This document shows positions 8,976 to 17,961 of a stretch of DNA of 64,000 bases, one piece after another. This stretch comes from Nocardioides luteus (lineage in GTDB: Bacteria > Actinomycetota > Actinomycetes > Propionibacteriales > Nocardioidaceae): the NCBI RefSeq assembly GCF_015752315.1, contig NZ_JADOVJ010000001.1:4828501-4892500 (forward strand), in the 5' to 3' direction. Each line of letters opens with the position of its first letter. Position 1 is the first letter of the stretch. The translations under genes and the position numbers were made by a program. The notes beneath the pieces were generated by a model. The model ran no database searches. It had not been told where the DNA came from and worked only from the letters and a program-made list of their open reading frames with translations.

Positions 8976-9797
8976 TCACCAGGTGCCGCCGAAGGCGGTC
9001 TCGGTGTTGGTGTTGACGGCGTTGCAGAGCGCCTCGAGGTCGTCGCCGCGTACGTCGGCCATCACCCGCATCGTCGCCGGGATCATGTAGCTGGAGTTGA
9101 TCGCGCCGCGGTGGGGGTGGGGCGTTAGGAAGGGCGCGTCGGTCTCGACCAGGATCCGGTCCTGGGGCACGATCGCCAGGGCGTCGCGGAGGTACTGGGC
9201 GTTCTTGAACGTCACCGTGCCGGCGAAGGAGAGATAGGCGCCGCGGTCCAGGCACTGCCGGGCGAACTCGGCGTCGCCGGAGAAGCAGTGCATCACCCAG
9301 CGCTCCGGCGGACCGACGCTGTCGATCACCTCGAGCACCGCCTCGTGGGCGTCGCGGTCGTGGATCATCAGGGTCTTGTCGAGGCGTTTGGCGATGTCGA
9401 TGTGGCGCCGGAACGAGTACGCCTGGGTCTCGCGGCCCTCCTCGTCCGTGCGGAAGAAGTCCATCCCGGTCTCCCCCACCACGCGCACCTTGTCGTGCGC
9501 CCCGGCGAGCTTCTCGATCTCGTCGAGCGCCGCCTCGAGGTCGGGCTGGCGCGGAGCGTCGTTGGGGTGGAGCGCGACGCCGGCGACCATGTTGTCGTAC
9601 GTCTCGGCCGCCTCGACCGCCCAGCGAGCCCCGGGCAGGTCGCAGCCGATCTGGACCACCCTGGTCACGCCGACCGCCGCCGCCTGGGCGAGCGCCTCCT
9701 CGACCGGGAGGCTCTCGTCGCCGCGGACGATGTCGAGGTGGGTGTGGTTGTCGACGACCGGTGCGGGAAGTGGCTCGGGTGCCGGGGCGAAGCTCAT
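8976..9797 (-). CDS. tatD: TatD family metal-dependent hydrolase/deoxyribonuclease
   Basis: Amidohydrolase-fold, metal-dependent nuclease of 273 residues. Metal-site motifs in order: VDNHTHLD near residue 14, GETGMDF near 112, MIHDRDAH near 150, MHCFSGD near 175 and VETDAPFLTPH near 225. ATG 9797 with GGTGAG upstream was chosen; the frame stays open further upstream, but that part overlaps rsmI and reads like antisense. It lies 13 bases downstream of rsmI and is probably co-transcribed. In many actinobacteria tatD directly precedes rpfB; here the M6 protease separates them. Confidence 0.95.
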   Translation of the reverse strand: MSFAPAPEPLPAPVVDNHTHLDIVRGDESLPVEEALAQAAAVGVTRVVQIGCDLPGARWAVEAAETYDNMVAGVALHPNDAPRQPDLEAALDEIEKLAGAHDKVRVVGETGMDFFRTDEEGRETQAYSFRRHIDIAKRLDKTLMIHDRDAHEAVLEVIDSVGPPERWVMHCFSGDAEFARQCLDRGAYLSFAGTVTFKNAQYLRDALAIVPQDRILVETDAPFLTPHPHRGAINSSYMIPATMRVMADVRGDDLEALCNAVNTNTETAFGGTW

Positions 9798-9810
9798 GCT
9801 CACCAGTCTT

Positions 9811-10659
9811 CTACACGCTCTTGTGGACGAGGTCGTAGACCTCACGTTTCGGTACGCCGGCGAGCCTGGCGACCTCGGCGATGGCCTCTTTCCTGGTGCG
9901 GCCCTCGCCCTCCAGGTCGGCCACGGCCTCGCGCAGGCTGCCCGGGTCGCTGCCGATCTCGGCGGACGGGTCGGCGCCGGTGACGACGATGGTGACCTCA
10001 CCTCTCACGCCCTCGGCGGCCCAGGCCACCAGCTCAGCGAGGCCGCCGCGGCGTACTTCCTCGTGGGTCTTGGTGAGCTCGCGGCAGACGGCGGCGGCGC
10101 GGGTGTCGCCGAAGGCCTCGCGCATGGCCTCCAGGGCCGCCTCGGTGCGGTGCGGAGCCTCGAAGAAGACCATGGTGCGCTCCTCCTTCGCCAGGCTCGC
10201 CAGACGCCGCGAGCGCTCGCCCGCCTTGCGCGGCAGGAAGCCCTCGAAGCAGAACCGGTCGACGGGGAGGCCGCTGACGGCCAGCGCGGTCAGGACGGCC
10301 GAGGGTCCGGGCACCGCGGTGACGTGTACGTCCTTCTCGACCGCCGCCGCGACCAGCCGGTAGCCGGGGTCGGAGACCGATGGCATGCCGGCATCGGTGA
10401 CCAGGAGGACCCGGTTGCCGTCGAGGAGATCGGCGAGCAGCGCCGGCGTACGTGCGCTCTCGTTGCCCTCGAAGTAGGACACGATGCGACCCTTGAGCTC
10501 GACCCCGAGATCGGTCGTCAGCCGACGCAGGCGACGGGTGTCCTCGGCGGCGATGACGTCCGCCGTGGCCAGCTCGGAGGCCAGGCGGGGCGGGGCGTCT
10601 TCGACACGTCCGATCGGGGTCGCCGCAAGTACGAGCACGCCGTCCTCTGGAACTACCAC
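9811..10659 (-). CDS. rsmI: 16S rRNA (cytidine(1402)-2'-O)-methyltransferase
   Basis: SAM-dependent tetrapyrrole-methylase-fold enzyme that 2'-O-methylates C1402 in the ribosomal decoding centre. The 282 residues show the family hallmarks: LVLAATPIG at the N-terminus, AEDTRRLRRL near 38, VTDAGMPSVSDPGYRLV near 88 and PGPSAVLTALAVSGLP near 115. The start is GTG 10659; a GTG six codons in is an alternative. It heads a minus-strand unit with tatD and is divergent from pmt, with only 33 bases between the starts. Confidence 0.95.
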   Translation of the reverse strand: MVVPEDGVLVLAATPIGRVEDAPPRLASELATADVIAAEDTRRLRRLTTDLGVELKGRIVSYFEGNESARTPALLADLLDGNRVLLVTDAGMPSVSDPGYRLVAAAVEKDVHVTAVPGPSAVLTALAVSGLPVDRFCFEGFLPRKAGERSRRLASLAKEERTMVFFEAPHRTEAALEAMREAFGDTRAAAVCRELTKTHEEVRRGGLAELVAWAAEGVRGEVTIVVTGADPSAEIGSDPGSLREAVADLEGEGRTRKEAIAEVARLAGVPKREVYDLVHKSV

Positions 10660-10676
10660 ACCGATATTGTTGCAGG

Positions 10677-10686
10677 CTTATAAGGT
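10677..10686. promoter_or_regulatory. -10 region in rsmI/pmt divergent promoter
   Basis: The palindrome CTTATAAG (10677-10684) sits in the 33-bp gap. On the plus strand TAAGGT (10681-10686) lies six bases before the pmt GTG, which suggests a leaderless transcript. On the minus strand TATAAG could serve rsmI with a short leader. Confidence 0.4.
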
Positions 10687-10692
10687 TCCCTC

Positions 10693-12474
10693 GTGACGAC
10701 GACGGTGACCGAGGAGCCGGAGCCCCTGGAGGGCCTGGCCAGCACCCCCTCGGGTCACCTCCTCCCGACCGCCTGGGAGCGCGCCCGGCGCCGCATCAGC
10801 GGCTCGCCGCGAGCCGGCTGGATGGCGACGATCGGGATCACCGCGCTCGCGTTCCTGCTGCGGCTGTGGCACCTGAGCACCCCGAAGGTCTTCGCCTTCG
10901 ACGAGACCTACTACGCCAAGGACGCCTGGGCGCTGCTGGAGTTCGGCTACGCGCGCAACTTCGTCGAGGGTGCCGACGAGAACATCCTGGCCGGCCAGCT
11001 CGACGGGCAGTTCGCCGACGGACCGTCGATGATCGTCCACCCCGACGTGGGCAAGTGGCTGATCGCGATCGGCATCAAGCTCTTCGGGATGGACCCGTTC
11101 GGCTGGCGGATCGCCTCGGTCGTGGTCGGCTCGCTCCTGGTGCTGCTGACGATCCGGTTCGTACGCCGCATCTCCGGGTCCATGCTGCTCGGTCTCGTCG
11201 GCGGCATCCTGGTCACCTTCGACGGGCTCGCCTTCGTGCTCTCTCGGCTGGCCCTGCTCGACCTCTTCGTCGCCTTCTTCCTGCTGCTCGCGGTGCACCT
11301 GATGGTGATGGACCGCGACTGGTGCCGGCGCCGGTTCTCGGCGCTCGCGCCCACCCAGCTCTCCGCGCCCGGCGCCTGGGGGCCGGTCCGGCGGATGCTG
11401 TTCCGCCCGTGGCTGCTCTGCTCGGGCATCGCCTGGGGCCTGGCCATCGGTTGTAAGTGGGAGGCGCTCTACCCGCTGGCAGCCTTCGGCCTCCTCTATG
11501 TCGCCTGGTCCGCCGGGATGCGGCGCTCCTTCGGCGTACGTCTCTCCTGGCTGCGCGCCTGCGTGGCCGACGGGCCGACGGCGTTCGTGCACCTGGTGGG
11601 CGTCGCGCTCGCGGTCTACGTGATGACCTGGATCCCGTGGATGGCCCACGCCGACGTCTACGAGGGCGCGCTCTCGGCGACGCAGTACACCCGCTACACC
11701 GGCGAGGGGCACTGCGAGAACAAGTCGTACGTCCCCGAGAACCTCAACGACAACCGCTGGCCGACCGCGACCGAGCCGGACGCCTCTGGCCTCGGCGAGG
11801 TCAGTCAGTCGCTGCGGTCGCTCTGGTACTACCACCGCGACGTCTACACCTTCCACACCCACTTCCTGGAGTGCGCCGAGCACACCTACGGCTCGCATCC
11901 GATCGGCTGGCTCGTCCTGAACCGGCCGGTCGGGGTCGCCGCCGACACCGGGATCCTGTCGGGCTCGAAGTCGCGTGGCGAGATGTGCGAGGCGACACCC
12001 TCGGCCGATCCCGACGGCAACGGTCCCGAGGAGGCGGGGACGTGCCTGCGGCAGGTGCTCCTGCTCGGCACCCCGGTGCTGTGGTGGGGCGCGTTCGTCG
12101 CGCTGATCGTCTCGGCGTTCCTCTGGGTCGCCGCGCGCGACTGGAGGTTCGGGGTCGCCGTCGTCGGGGTGCTGTCGACGTGGCTGCCGTGGCTGCAGTA
12201 CGCCGGGCGGCCGATCTTCTCCTTCTACATGATCATCGCGCTGCCGTTCCTCGTGCTCGGCCTGTGCCTGTGCCTGGGCAAGCTGCTCGACCGGCCGCCG
12301 TCTCCGGTCGGCGGCAGCTCCGGTCACCGCCGTCGGGTCGGCGGCGCCGTCGCCGGTGGCATCTTCGTGGTGCTGGTCGTCCTCAACTTTGCCTGGTTCT
12401 GGCCCATCTACACCGACGAGCTGCTCACCCGGCAGGAGTGGCTGACGAGGATCTGGTTCAAGCGATGGATCTAG
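10693..12474 (+). CDS. pmt: Dolichyl-phosphate-mannose--protein mannosyltransferase (GT39)
   Basis: Polytopic GT-C glycosyltransferase that moves mannose from polyprenyl-phosphate-mannose to Ser/Thr of exported proteins. The 593 residues begin with a cytoplasmic tail of about 35 and contain about ten membrane segments. The catalytic Asp-Glu pair is in AFDETYYAKD (about residue 75), and HPDVGKW follows near 118, as in mycobacterial Pmt. A large extracytoplasmic loop lies at about 330-430. It overlaps nagA by ten bases. Many secreted proteins in this window with Ser/Thr/Pro-rich tails are possible substrates (inference). Confidence 0.94.
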   Translation: MTTTVTEEPEPLEGLASTPSGHLLPTAWERARRRISGSPRAGWMATIGITALAFLLRLWHLSTPKVFAFDETYYAKDAWALLEFGYARNFVEGADENILAGQLDGQFADGPSMIVHPDVGKWLIAIGIKLFGMDPFGWRIASVVVGSLLVLLTIRFVRRISGSMLLGLVGGILVTFDGLAFVLSRLALLDLFVAFFLLLAVHLMVMDRDWCRRRFSALAPTQLSAPGAWGPVRRMLFRPWLLCSGIAWGLAIGCKWEALYPLAAFGLLYVAWSAGMRRSFGVRLSWLRACVADGPTAFVHLVGVALAVYVMTWIPWMAHADVYEGALSATQYTRYTGEGHCENKSYVPENLNDNRWPTATEPDASGLGEVSQSLRSLWYYHRDVYTFHTHFLECAEHTYGSHPIGWLVLNRPVGVAADTGILSGSKSRGEMCEATPSADPDGNGPEEAGTCLRQVLLLGTPVLWWGAFVALIVSAFLWVAARDWRFGVAVVGVLSTWLPWLQYAGRPIFSFYMIIALPFLVLGLCLCLGKLLDRPPSPVGGSSGHRRRVGGAVAGGIFVVLVVLNFAWFWPIYTDELLTRQEWLTRIWFKRWI

Positions 12475-13595
12475 ACCATGTGGTACGCGGCCGGGTGCCG
12501 CGGCCGGGAGGCTTCGACGACCTCGTCGTGACCGTCTCCGCCGGAGTCGTCGCCGACGTGCGGACCGCCGTCGACGGCGATCCGGAATCGTCCGGGATCC
12601 TGCTGCCCGGTCTGGTGGACATCCACAACCACGGTGGTGGTGGCGCGTCCTTCCACTCCACCTCGTCCGACGAGATCGCCGTCGCCGCCGGGGTCCACCA
12701 TGCCGCCGGTACGACCACGTTGCTCGCCTCGACCGTCACCGACGCGCCTGAGCGGTTGCTGTCGGTGGTCTCGGCCTTGGCCACCGCCGCGGAGGACGGT
12801 CTGATCGCCGGGATCCACATGGAGGGGCCGTTCCTGGAGCACTCCTGCCGCGGGGCGCACGATCCCGCGATGCTGCTCGCGCCGGACGCCGGTCTCGCCC
12901 GTGAGTTCGTCGAGGCCGGACGGGGTCACCTGCGGGTGATGACCCTGGCCGCGGAGCTTCCCTGGGCCGACGAGGTCGCCTCGGTGCTCACCGAGGCCGG
13001 GGTCGTGGTGGCACTGGGACACACCGCGGCGTCGGCTTCGCGGGCTCGTGCCTTCCTGTCCGGGCCCGGGAGCCTGGTCACCCATCTCTTCAACGGGATG
13101 CCGCCCGCGCACCATCGCTCGCCTGGGCCGGTGCTCGGCGCTCTCGGAGCCGCGGGTATCGGCGATGCCTGTGTGGAGCTGATCGCTGACGGCGTACACC
13201 TCGATGACGAGACGGTCCGGGCGGTGATGTCGATGGTGCCCGGCTCGGTCGTGCTCGTCACCGACGCGATGGCCGCGGCCGGGATGGCCGACGGCGACTA
13301 CCAGCTCGGCCCGCTGTCCGTGGAGGTACGCTCCGGGGTCGCCCGAGTCGCCGACGGGACCGGCAACGGGTCGATCGCCGGTGGCACCTCGCGCCTCATC
13401 GACCAGGTACGCCGCCACGCGGCCGCCGGGATCGACCTGGCCATGCTCATGAAGGCTGCCGGGTTGCGGCCGGCCTCGGTGGTCGGGCTCGACGCGGGCC
13501 GCCTCGAGCCCGGTGCCCGCGCCGACCTGGTGGTCACCGACGAGTCGCTGCAGCCGACCCGGGTGATGCGCGGCGGGGCCTGGCTGTCCGCGTAG
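12465..13595 (+). CDS. nagA: N-acetylglucosamine-6-phosphate deacetylase
   Basis: Amidohydrolase that deacetylates GlcNAc-6-P, linking cell-wall amino-sugar recycling to glycolysis. The 376 residues contain LVDIHNHGGGG near 52, the metal Glu in HMEGPFL near 120, GHTAAS near 185, THLFNGMPPAHHR near 206 and catalytic Asp in VTDAMAAAG near 265. ATG 12465 lies inside the end of pmt without a clear ribosome-binding site, which points to coupling to pmt; GTG 12480 is an alternative start. Confidence 0.93.
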   Translation: MDLDHVVRGRVPRPGGFDDLVVTVSAGVVADVRTAVDGDPESSGILLPGLVDIHNHGGGGASFHSTSSDEIAVAAGVHHAAGTTTLLASTVTDAPERLLSVVSALATAAEDGLIAGIHMEGPFLEHSCRGAHDPAMLLAPDAGLAREFVEAGRGHLRVMTLAAELPWADEVASVLTEAGVVVALGHTAASASRARAFLSGPGSLVTHLFNGMPPAHHRSPGPVLGALGAAGIGDACVELIADGVHLDDETVRAVMSMVPGSVVLVTDAMAAAGMADGDYQLGPLSVEVRSGVARVADGTGNGSIAGGTSRLIDQVRRHAAAGIDLAMLMKAAGLRPASVVGLDAGRLEPGARADLVVTDESLQPTRVMRGGAWLSA

Positions 13596-13605
13596 GCCGG
13601 GCTCG

Positions 13606-13611
13606 TATCCT
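13606..13611 (+). promoter_or_regulatory. -10 box of probable leaderless promoter
   Basis: TATCCT is followed by seven bases and then the ATG of the DUF3054 gene. No ribosome-binding site is visible. Confidence 0.4.
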
Positions 13612-13618
13612 GAGCACC

Positions 13619-14038
13619 ATGTCCTCCACGGAGTCCTCCTCCCCACTCGTCGCCGGGCTCGTGCCGAAGTGGGCGGTCGCGGCCTTCGCGGTCGACGTCT
13701 TCTTCGTCCTCCTCTTCGCCTTCGCCGGGCGCCAGTCGCACGACTCCGGCCCGGCGCTCGTCGTGCTCCGCATCGCCTGGCCGTTCCTGGTCGGGCTCGT
13801 CGTCGCCTGGGCCGTGCTGGCCTGGCGCCGCTGGCCCGCGCTCCGCGCCTGGCCGGCGGGCGTGGTCGTCTGGCTGGGGACGTACGGCATCGGGATGGTG
13901 CTGCGCGGCCTCACCGGCGAGGGCCTCGCGCCGGCCTTCCTCGTCGTCTCGATCCTCTTCCTCGGCCTCACCCTGGTCGGCTGGCGTGGCTACGTCAGCG
14001 CCAAGCTCCACTACCGCTCGAGGCGCCTCGCCGAATAG
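13619..14038 (+). CDS. DUF3054 family membrane protein
   Basis: A 139-residue integral membrane protein with four predicted segments (about 15-35, 45-67, 78-98 and 104-124). It matches the DUF3054 pattern of actinobacteria: an early AVDVFFVLLFAFAGRQSH and a later WPAGVVVWLGTYGIGMVLR. Function is unknown. It follows nagA after 23 bases but may have its own leaderless promoter, and converges on cbiO through a long hairpin. Confidence 0.85.
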   Translation: MSSTESSSPLVAGLVPKWAVAAFAVDVFFVLLFAFAGRQSHDSGPALVVLRIAWPFLVGLVVAWAVLAWRRWPALRAWPAGVVVWLGTYGIGMVLRGLTGEGLAPAFLVVSILFLGLTLVGWRGYVSAKLHYRSRRLAE

Positions 14039-14050
14039 GTGGTTGCGGCG

Positions 14051-14111
14051 GCCGAGACCGTAGAAGTGGCGGACGAAACTGTGGTTTCGTCGCCCAGAAC
14101 TGCAGTCTCGG

Positions 14112-14112
<1 letters not shown>
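14051..14112. terminator. 62-bp hairpin between convergent DUF3054 gene and cbiO
   Basis: Outer arms GCCGAGAC / GTCTCGGC and inner arms GACGAAAC / GTTTCGTC around a TGTG loop form an almost continuous 29-bp stem. It ends on the cbiO stop codon. Probably a bidirectional terminator. Confidence 0.75.
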
Positions 14113-14860
<748 letters not shown>

Positions 14861-14864
<4 letters not shown>

Positions 14865-15472
14865 CGGGGCATTCTCCCTGTGTAGCCGCGCGAGACCATG
14901 GCCAGGTGCACCCGCTCACCGCGCTCGAAGGAACGGATGAACAGCGCGCCGACCGAGCGGGCGAGCACCGGCCAGTGCAGCGGGTTGCGGGCCACGAAGC
15001 CTCGGGAGGCGCGCGCCACCGCCATCCGGCGCATCTCGTCGGTCACCACCTCCAGGTAGCGCACCATGAACGCCATGATCTGCACCAGCTGCTGAGGTAG
15101 CCGCAGCCGCTCCAGGCCGTGGACCAGCTCCTGCGGTGTCGTCGTCGCGGCCAGCAGCAGGCCCGCGATCACGCCGAGCGTGCCCTTGGCCAGCAGCCCC
15201 CACGCCGAGAGCAGCCCTGACTCGCTCAGGCTCAGCCCGAGCACCTCGATCCGCGGCCCGTGGGAGATGAACGGCATCAGCACCGCGAAGACCACGAACG
15301 GCGTCTCCACGACCATCCGCTTCAGCACCCATCCCGGACGCACCCGGCCCACCGCTCCGACCGTCACCAGGACGGCGAGAAAGAAGGCGTACGCAGCGAA
15401 CCACTCCCGCGGGGTCGCCACCACCACGAGCATGAAGCCGACCAGGGCCAGCACCTTCACATGGGCGGGCAC
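14861..15472 (-). CDS. cbiQ: ECF transporter transmembrane T component (CbiQ type)
   Basis: Membrane scaffold coupling the ATPase to the substrate-binding subunit. The 203 residues have about five membrane segments and the T-component coupling motifs MAVARASRGF and LAMVSRGYTG (A-R-x-S/G type) in the C-terminal half. The only usable start, GTG 15472, is four bases after the upstream stop and begins directly at PAHVKVLALVGF, so it lacks some 20 N-terminal residues seen in many CbiQ proteins. This seems natural rather than a frameshift, because the region upstream is the preceding gene. Confidence 0.92.
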
Positions 15473-15476
15473 TGGC

Positions 15477-15809
15477 TCAGGCCTCGTCGGAATTGGCGGC
15501 GCGGCGGCGTACGACCAAGGCGAGGCCGCCGGCCAGCACGAGCACCACCACGGTGCCGATCACGCCGGCCAACCCGCCGGAGAGCCGCTCGTTGTCGACG
15601 CCCTTCGTGCCGTAGTCGGCCAGCGGGCCGTCGGCGGCGCCGTGGTCGGAGGCGCTGTCGAGGAAGCCGGTCTTGCCGGCGACGTACTCGAGGCCGTCGG
15701 GGTGGGCGGAGGCGTAGTAGGAGACCACGCCGGCCAGGAGCAGGGCGACGACGGCGATGCCGACGGCGACCCACCTGAACGGGACGTGCCTCTTCGTCGT
15801 CGTGCTCAT
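15477..15809 (-). CDS. PDGLE-domain protein (CbiN-like component)
   Basis: A 110-residue protein with two membrane segments (about 10-32 and 80-102) and the motif SAHPDGLEYVAGKTGF between them on the outside. PDGLE proteins stand in for CbiN/NikL in cobalt or nickel ECF systems, where the extracytoplasmic loop helps load metal onto the M subunit. ATG 15809 overlaps the cbiM stop (ATGA), consistent with one operon cbiM-PDGLE-cbiQ-cbiO. Confidence 0.9.
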   Translation of the reverse strand: MSTTTKRHVPFRWVAVGIAVVALLLAGVVSYYASAHPDGLEYVAGKTGFLDSASDHGAADGPLADYGTKGVDNERLSGGLAGVIGTVVVLVLAGGLALVVRRRAANSDEA

Positions 15810-16498
15810 GCCACCGACTCCTTGGGCTTGATGACCAGGTCGCGCTCGGTGATCACGCCTCGGGCGGCGTAGACGAGGTCGGGGCGTACGGACAGGATCG
15901 CGCCGACCGCGAGGAACGTGATCACGCCCTCGCCCAGGCCGATGAGGGTGTGCCAGCCGAGCATCGCGGTGGCCAGCGTCGTCAGCGAGATGTCGGCGGT
16001 GCCACCGACGGCGTAGAGCGCGGTGAAGACGAGGGCGGCCGCCGGGACGGAGACGAAGGCGCCGATCGCCGCGGCGGGCGCGACCAGGCCGACCCGCTTC
16101 GGCAGCAGCTTGATCAGCACCCGGCTCACCAGCCAGCCGACGACCACCGTGGTGACGGCCATGAGGAGGATGTTGGTGCCGAGGGCGGTGATGCCGCCGT
16201 CGGCGAAGAGCAGCGACTGCACGATCAGCACGACCGAGACGCACAGCACCCCGGTCCACGGCCCCACAAGCACGGCCGCGAGGGCGCCGCCCATCAGATG
16301 TCCGCTCGTGCCGGCCCCCACCGGGAAGTTGAGCATCTGGGTCGCGAAGACGAACGCGGCGACGAGGCCGGCCAGCGGAGCGGTCTTGTCGTCGAGCTCG
16401 CGGCGCGCGCCGCGCAGCGCGACGCCGACCGCGACGACGGCGACAGCGCCGGTGGCGATCGACGTCGGAGCGTCGAGGAAGCCGTCGGGGACGTGCAT
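15806..16498 (-). CDS. cbiM: ECF transporter substrate-binding subunit (CbiM/NikM type)
   Basis: Metal-binding S component. It starts MHVPDGFLD; in this family the free N-terminal Met amine and His2 are metal ligands, so I choose ATG 16498 with AGAGG upstream, not the GTG two codons earlier. A later ligand-type His is in GTSGHLMGGALAAVLVGPW (about residue 70). About seven membrane segments in 230 residues. The sequence does not separate Co from Ni. A Ni-SOD gene elsewhere in the window and a Nur-like inverted repeat upstream make nickel at least possible. Confidence 0.93.
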   Translation of the reverse strand: MHVPDGFLDAPTSIATGAVAVVAVGVALRGARRELDDKTAPLAGLVAAFVFATQMLNFPVGAGTSGHLMGGALAAVLVGPWTGVLCVSVVLIVQSLLFADGGITALGTNILLMAVTTVVVGWLVSRVLIKLLPKRVGLVAPAAAIGAFVSVPAAALVFTALYAVGGTADISLTTLATAMLGWHTLIGLGEGVITFLAVGAILSVRPDLVYAARGVITERDLVIKPKESVA

Positions 16499-16555
16499 GG
16501 TCACCTCTGGGATCTGCGTGGGGTCGGTCGAAGGGGAGCCCGAGACATGGGAACT

Positions 16556-16580
16556 GCTAACGCGAACTTATCGCAATAGC
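16556..16580. promoter_or_regulatory. Candidate metal-regulator operator upstream of cbiM
   Basis: A 25-bp inverted repeat, GCTA(2)GCGA(5)TCGC(2)TAGC, lies 58 bases before cbiM and about 108 before the divergent thiolase gene. The inner half-sites separated by five bases resemble the Fur-family Nur layout (TTGCAA-N5-TTGCAA). No cobalamin riboswitch is recognisable in this gap. Confidence 0.45.
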
Positions 16581-16687
16581 CTCGCGCGCGCACTGTCCGG
16601 TCGGATAGTGGATCAAGACGTCAGAGGTGTCAATCGACGCCAAATGAATACTTCTCAAGTCATGACTGTCCGCGTAACGTCGAGGGC

Positions 16688-17914
16688 ATGAGCAGTGCCG
16701 CCAACGACATCGTCATCTGCGAGCCCCTCCGCACCCCGGTCGGCCGCTTCCTCGGCGCCCTGGCGCCCCTGACCGCCACCGAGCTCGCCACCACCGTGCT
16801 GCGCGAGCTGGTCGAGCGCACCGGCCTGCAGGAGGGTGACGTCGACGACGTCATCCTCGGCAACGGCTACGCGAACGGCGAGAACCCCGCGATCGGCCGC
16901 ATCGCGGCCCTCGACGCCGGCCTCGGCACCGGCGTTCCCGGCCTCCAGATCGACCGCCGCTGCGGCTCGGGCCTGCAGGCGATCCTGTACGCCGCGGGCT
17001 CGGTCGCCACGGGCGCCGCCAACCTGGTCATCGCCGGTGGCGCGGAGTCGATGTCCAACGTCGAGCACTACGCGCTCGGGCTGCGCGGCGGGGTGAAGCA
17101 GGGCGGCATCGAGCTGCTCGACCGCCTCGACCGGGCCCGCGAGACCGCGGGCGGCAAGGACCACCCGATCCCCGGCGGCATGATCGAGACCGCCGAGAAC
17201 CTGCGCCGTGAGTACGGCATCTCCCGCGAGGAGCAGGACGAGTTCGCGCTGCGGTCCAACCAGCGCGCCGTGGCCGCCCACGAGGCCGGCAAGTTCGCCG
17301 ACGAGCTGGTCCCGGTGACCGTCCCCGGCGGGCGCCGCAAGCCCGACGTGGTGGTCGACCGCGACGAGCACCCGCGCGCCGACATCTCCCTGGAGAAGCT
17401 CGCCTCGCTGCGCCCGGTCCGGCTGAAGATCGACGAGGAGTCGACCGTCACCGCGGGCAACGCCTCCGGCCAGAACGACGGCGCCGCGATGTGCGTCGTG
17501 ACCACCCGCGCCGAGGCCGAGAGGCGCGGCCTGACTCCCCTGCTGACGCTCAAGTCGTGGGCCGTCAGCGGCTGCGAGCCCGAGCGGATGGGCATCGGCC
17601 CCGTCCTCTCCAGCCGCGCCGCGCTCGGCCGGGCCGGGCTCACCCTCGACGAGATCGACCTGATCGAGCTCAACGAGGCGTTCGCCGCCCAGGTCCTCGC
17701 CGTGCTGCGCGAGTGGAAGATCGACGCCACCGACGAGCGGCTCAACCCCAACGGCTCGGGCATCTCGCTGGGCCACCCGATCGGCGCGACCGGCGCCCGC
17801 ATCCTCGCCACCGCTGCCTATGAGGCGCAGCGCCGCGAGGCCCGGTACGTCCTGGAGACGATGTGCATCGGTGGCGGGCAGGGGCTCGCGGCGGTGTTCG
17901 AGTCGGTCCGCTGA
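16688..17914 (+). CDS. Acetyl-CoA acetyltransferase / 3-oxoacyl-CoA thiolase
   Basis: Thiolase of 408 residues with all catalytic parts: nucleophile Cys92 in DRRCGSGLQ, ELNEAFAAQ near 325, His363 in LGHPIGATGAR and second Cys393 in MCIGGGQG. It cleaves or forms 3-ketoacyl-CoA. With the CoA-transferase genes just downstream it could degrade acetoacetate (ketone-body route) or act as 3-oxoadipyl-CoA thiolase (pcaF); no other pca gene is present, so I leave the symbol empty. TAACGT lies seven bases before the ATG. Confidence 0.93.
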   Translation: MSSAANDIVICEPLRTPVGRFLGALAPLTATELATTVLRELVERTGLQEGDVDDVILGNGYANGENPAIGRIAALDAGLGTGVPGLQIDRRCGSGLQAILYAAGSVATGAANLVIAGGAESMSNVEHYALGLRGGVKQGGIELLDRLDRARETAGGKDHPIPGGMIETAENLRREYGISREEQDEFALRSNQRAVAAHEAGKFADELVPVTVPGGRRKPDVVVDRDEHPRADISLEKLASLRPVRLKIDEESTVTAGNASGQNDGAAMCVVTTRAEAERRGLTPLLTLKSWAVSGCEPERMGIGPVLSSRAALGRAGLTLDEIDLIELNEAFAAQVLAVLREWKIDATDERLNPNGSGISLGHPIGATGARILATAAYEAQRREARYVLETMCIGGGQGLAAVFESVR

Positions 17915-17961
17915 GCAGCCGGCACGCTTCGTACGGAAAATCTCGAGAGAGCAGAGAAGAC

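Noticed and set aside
16499..16687. Possible cobalamin riboswitch before cbiM
   Set aside because: The B12-box pattern is not present; the gap is short and dominated by the inverted repeat at 16556-16580.
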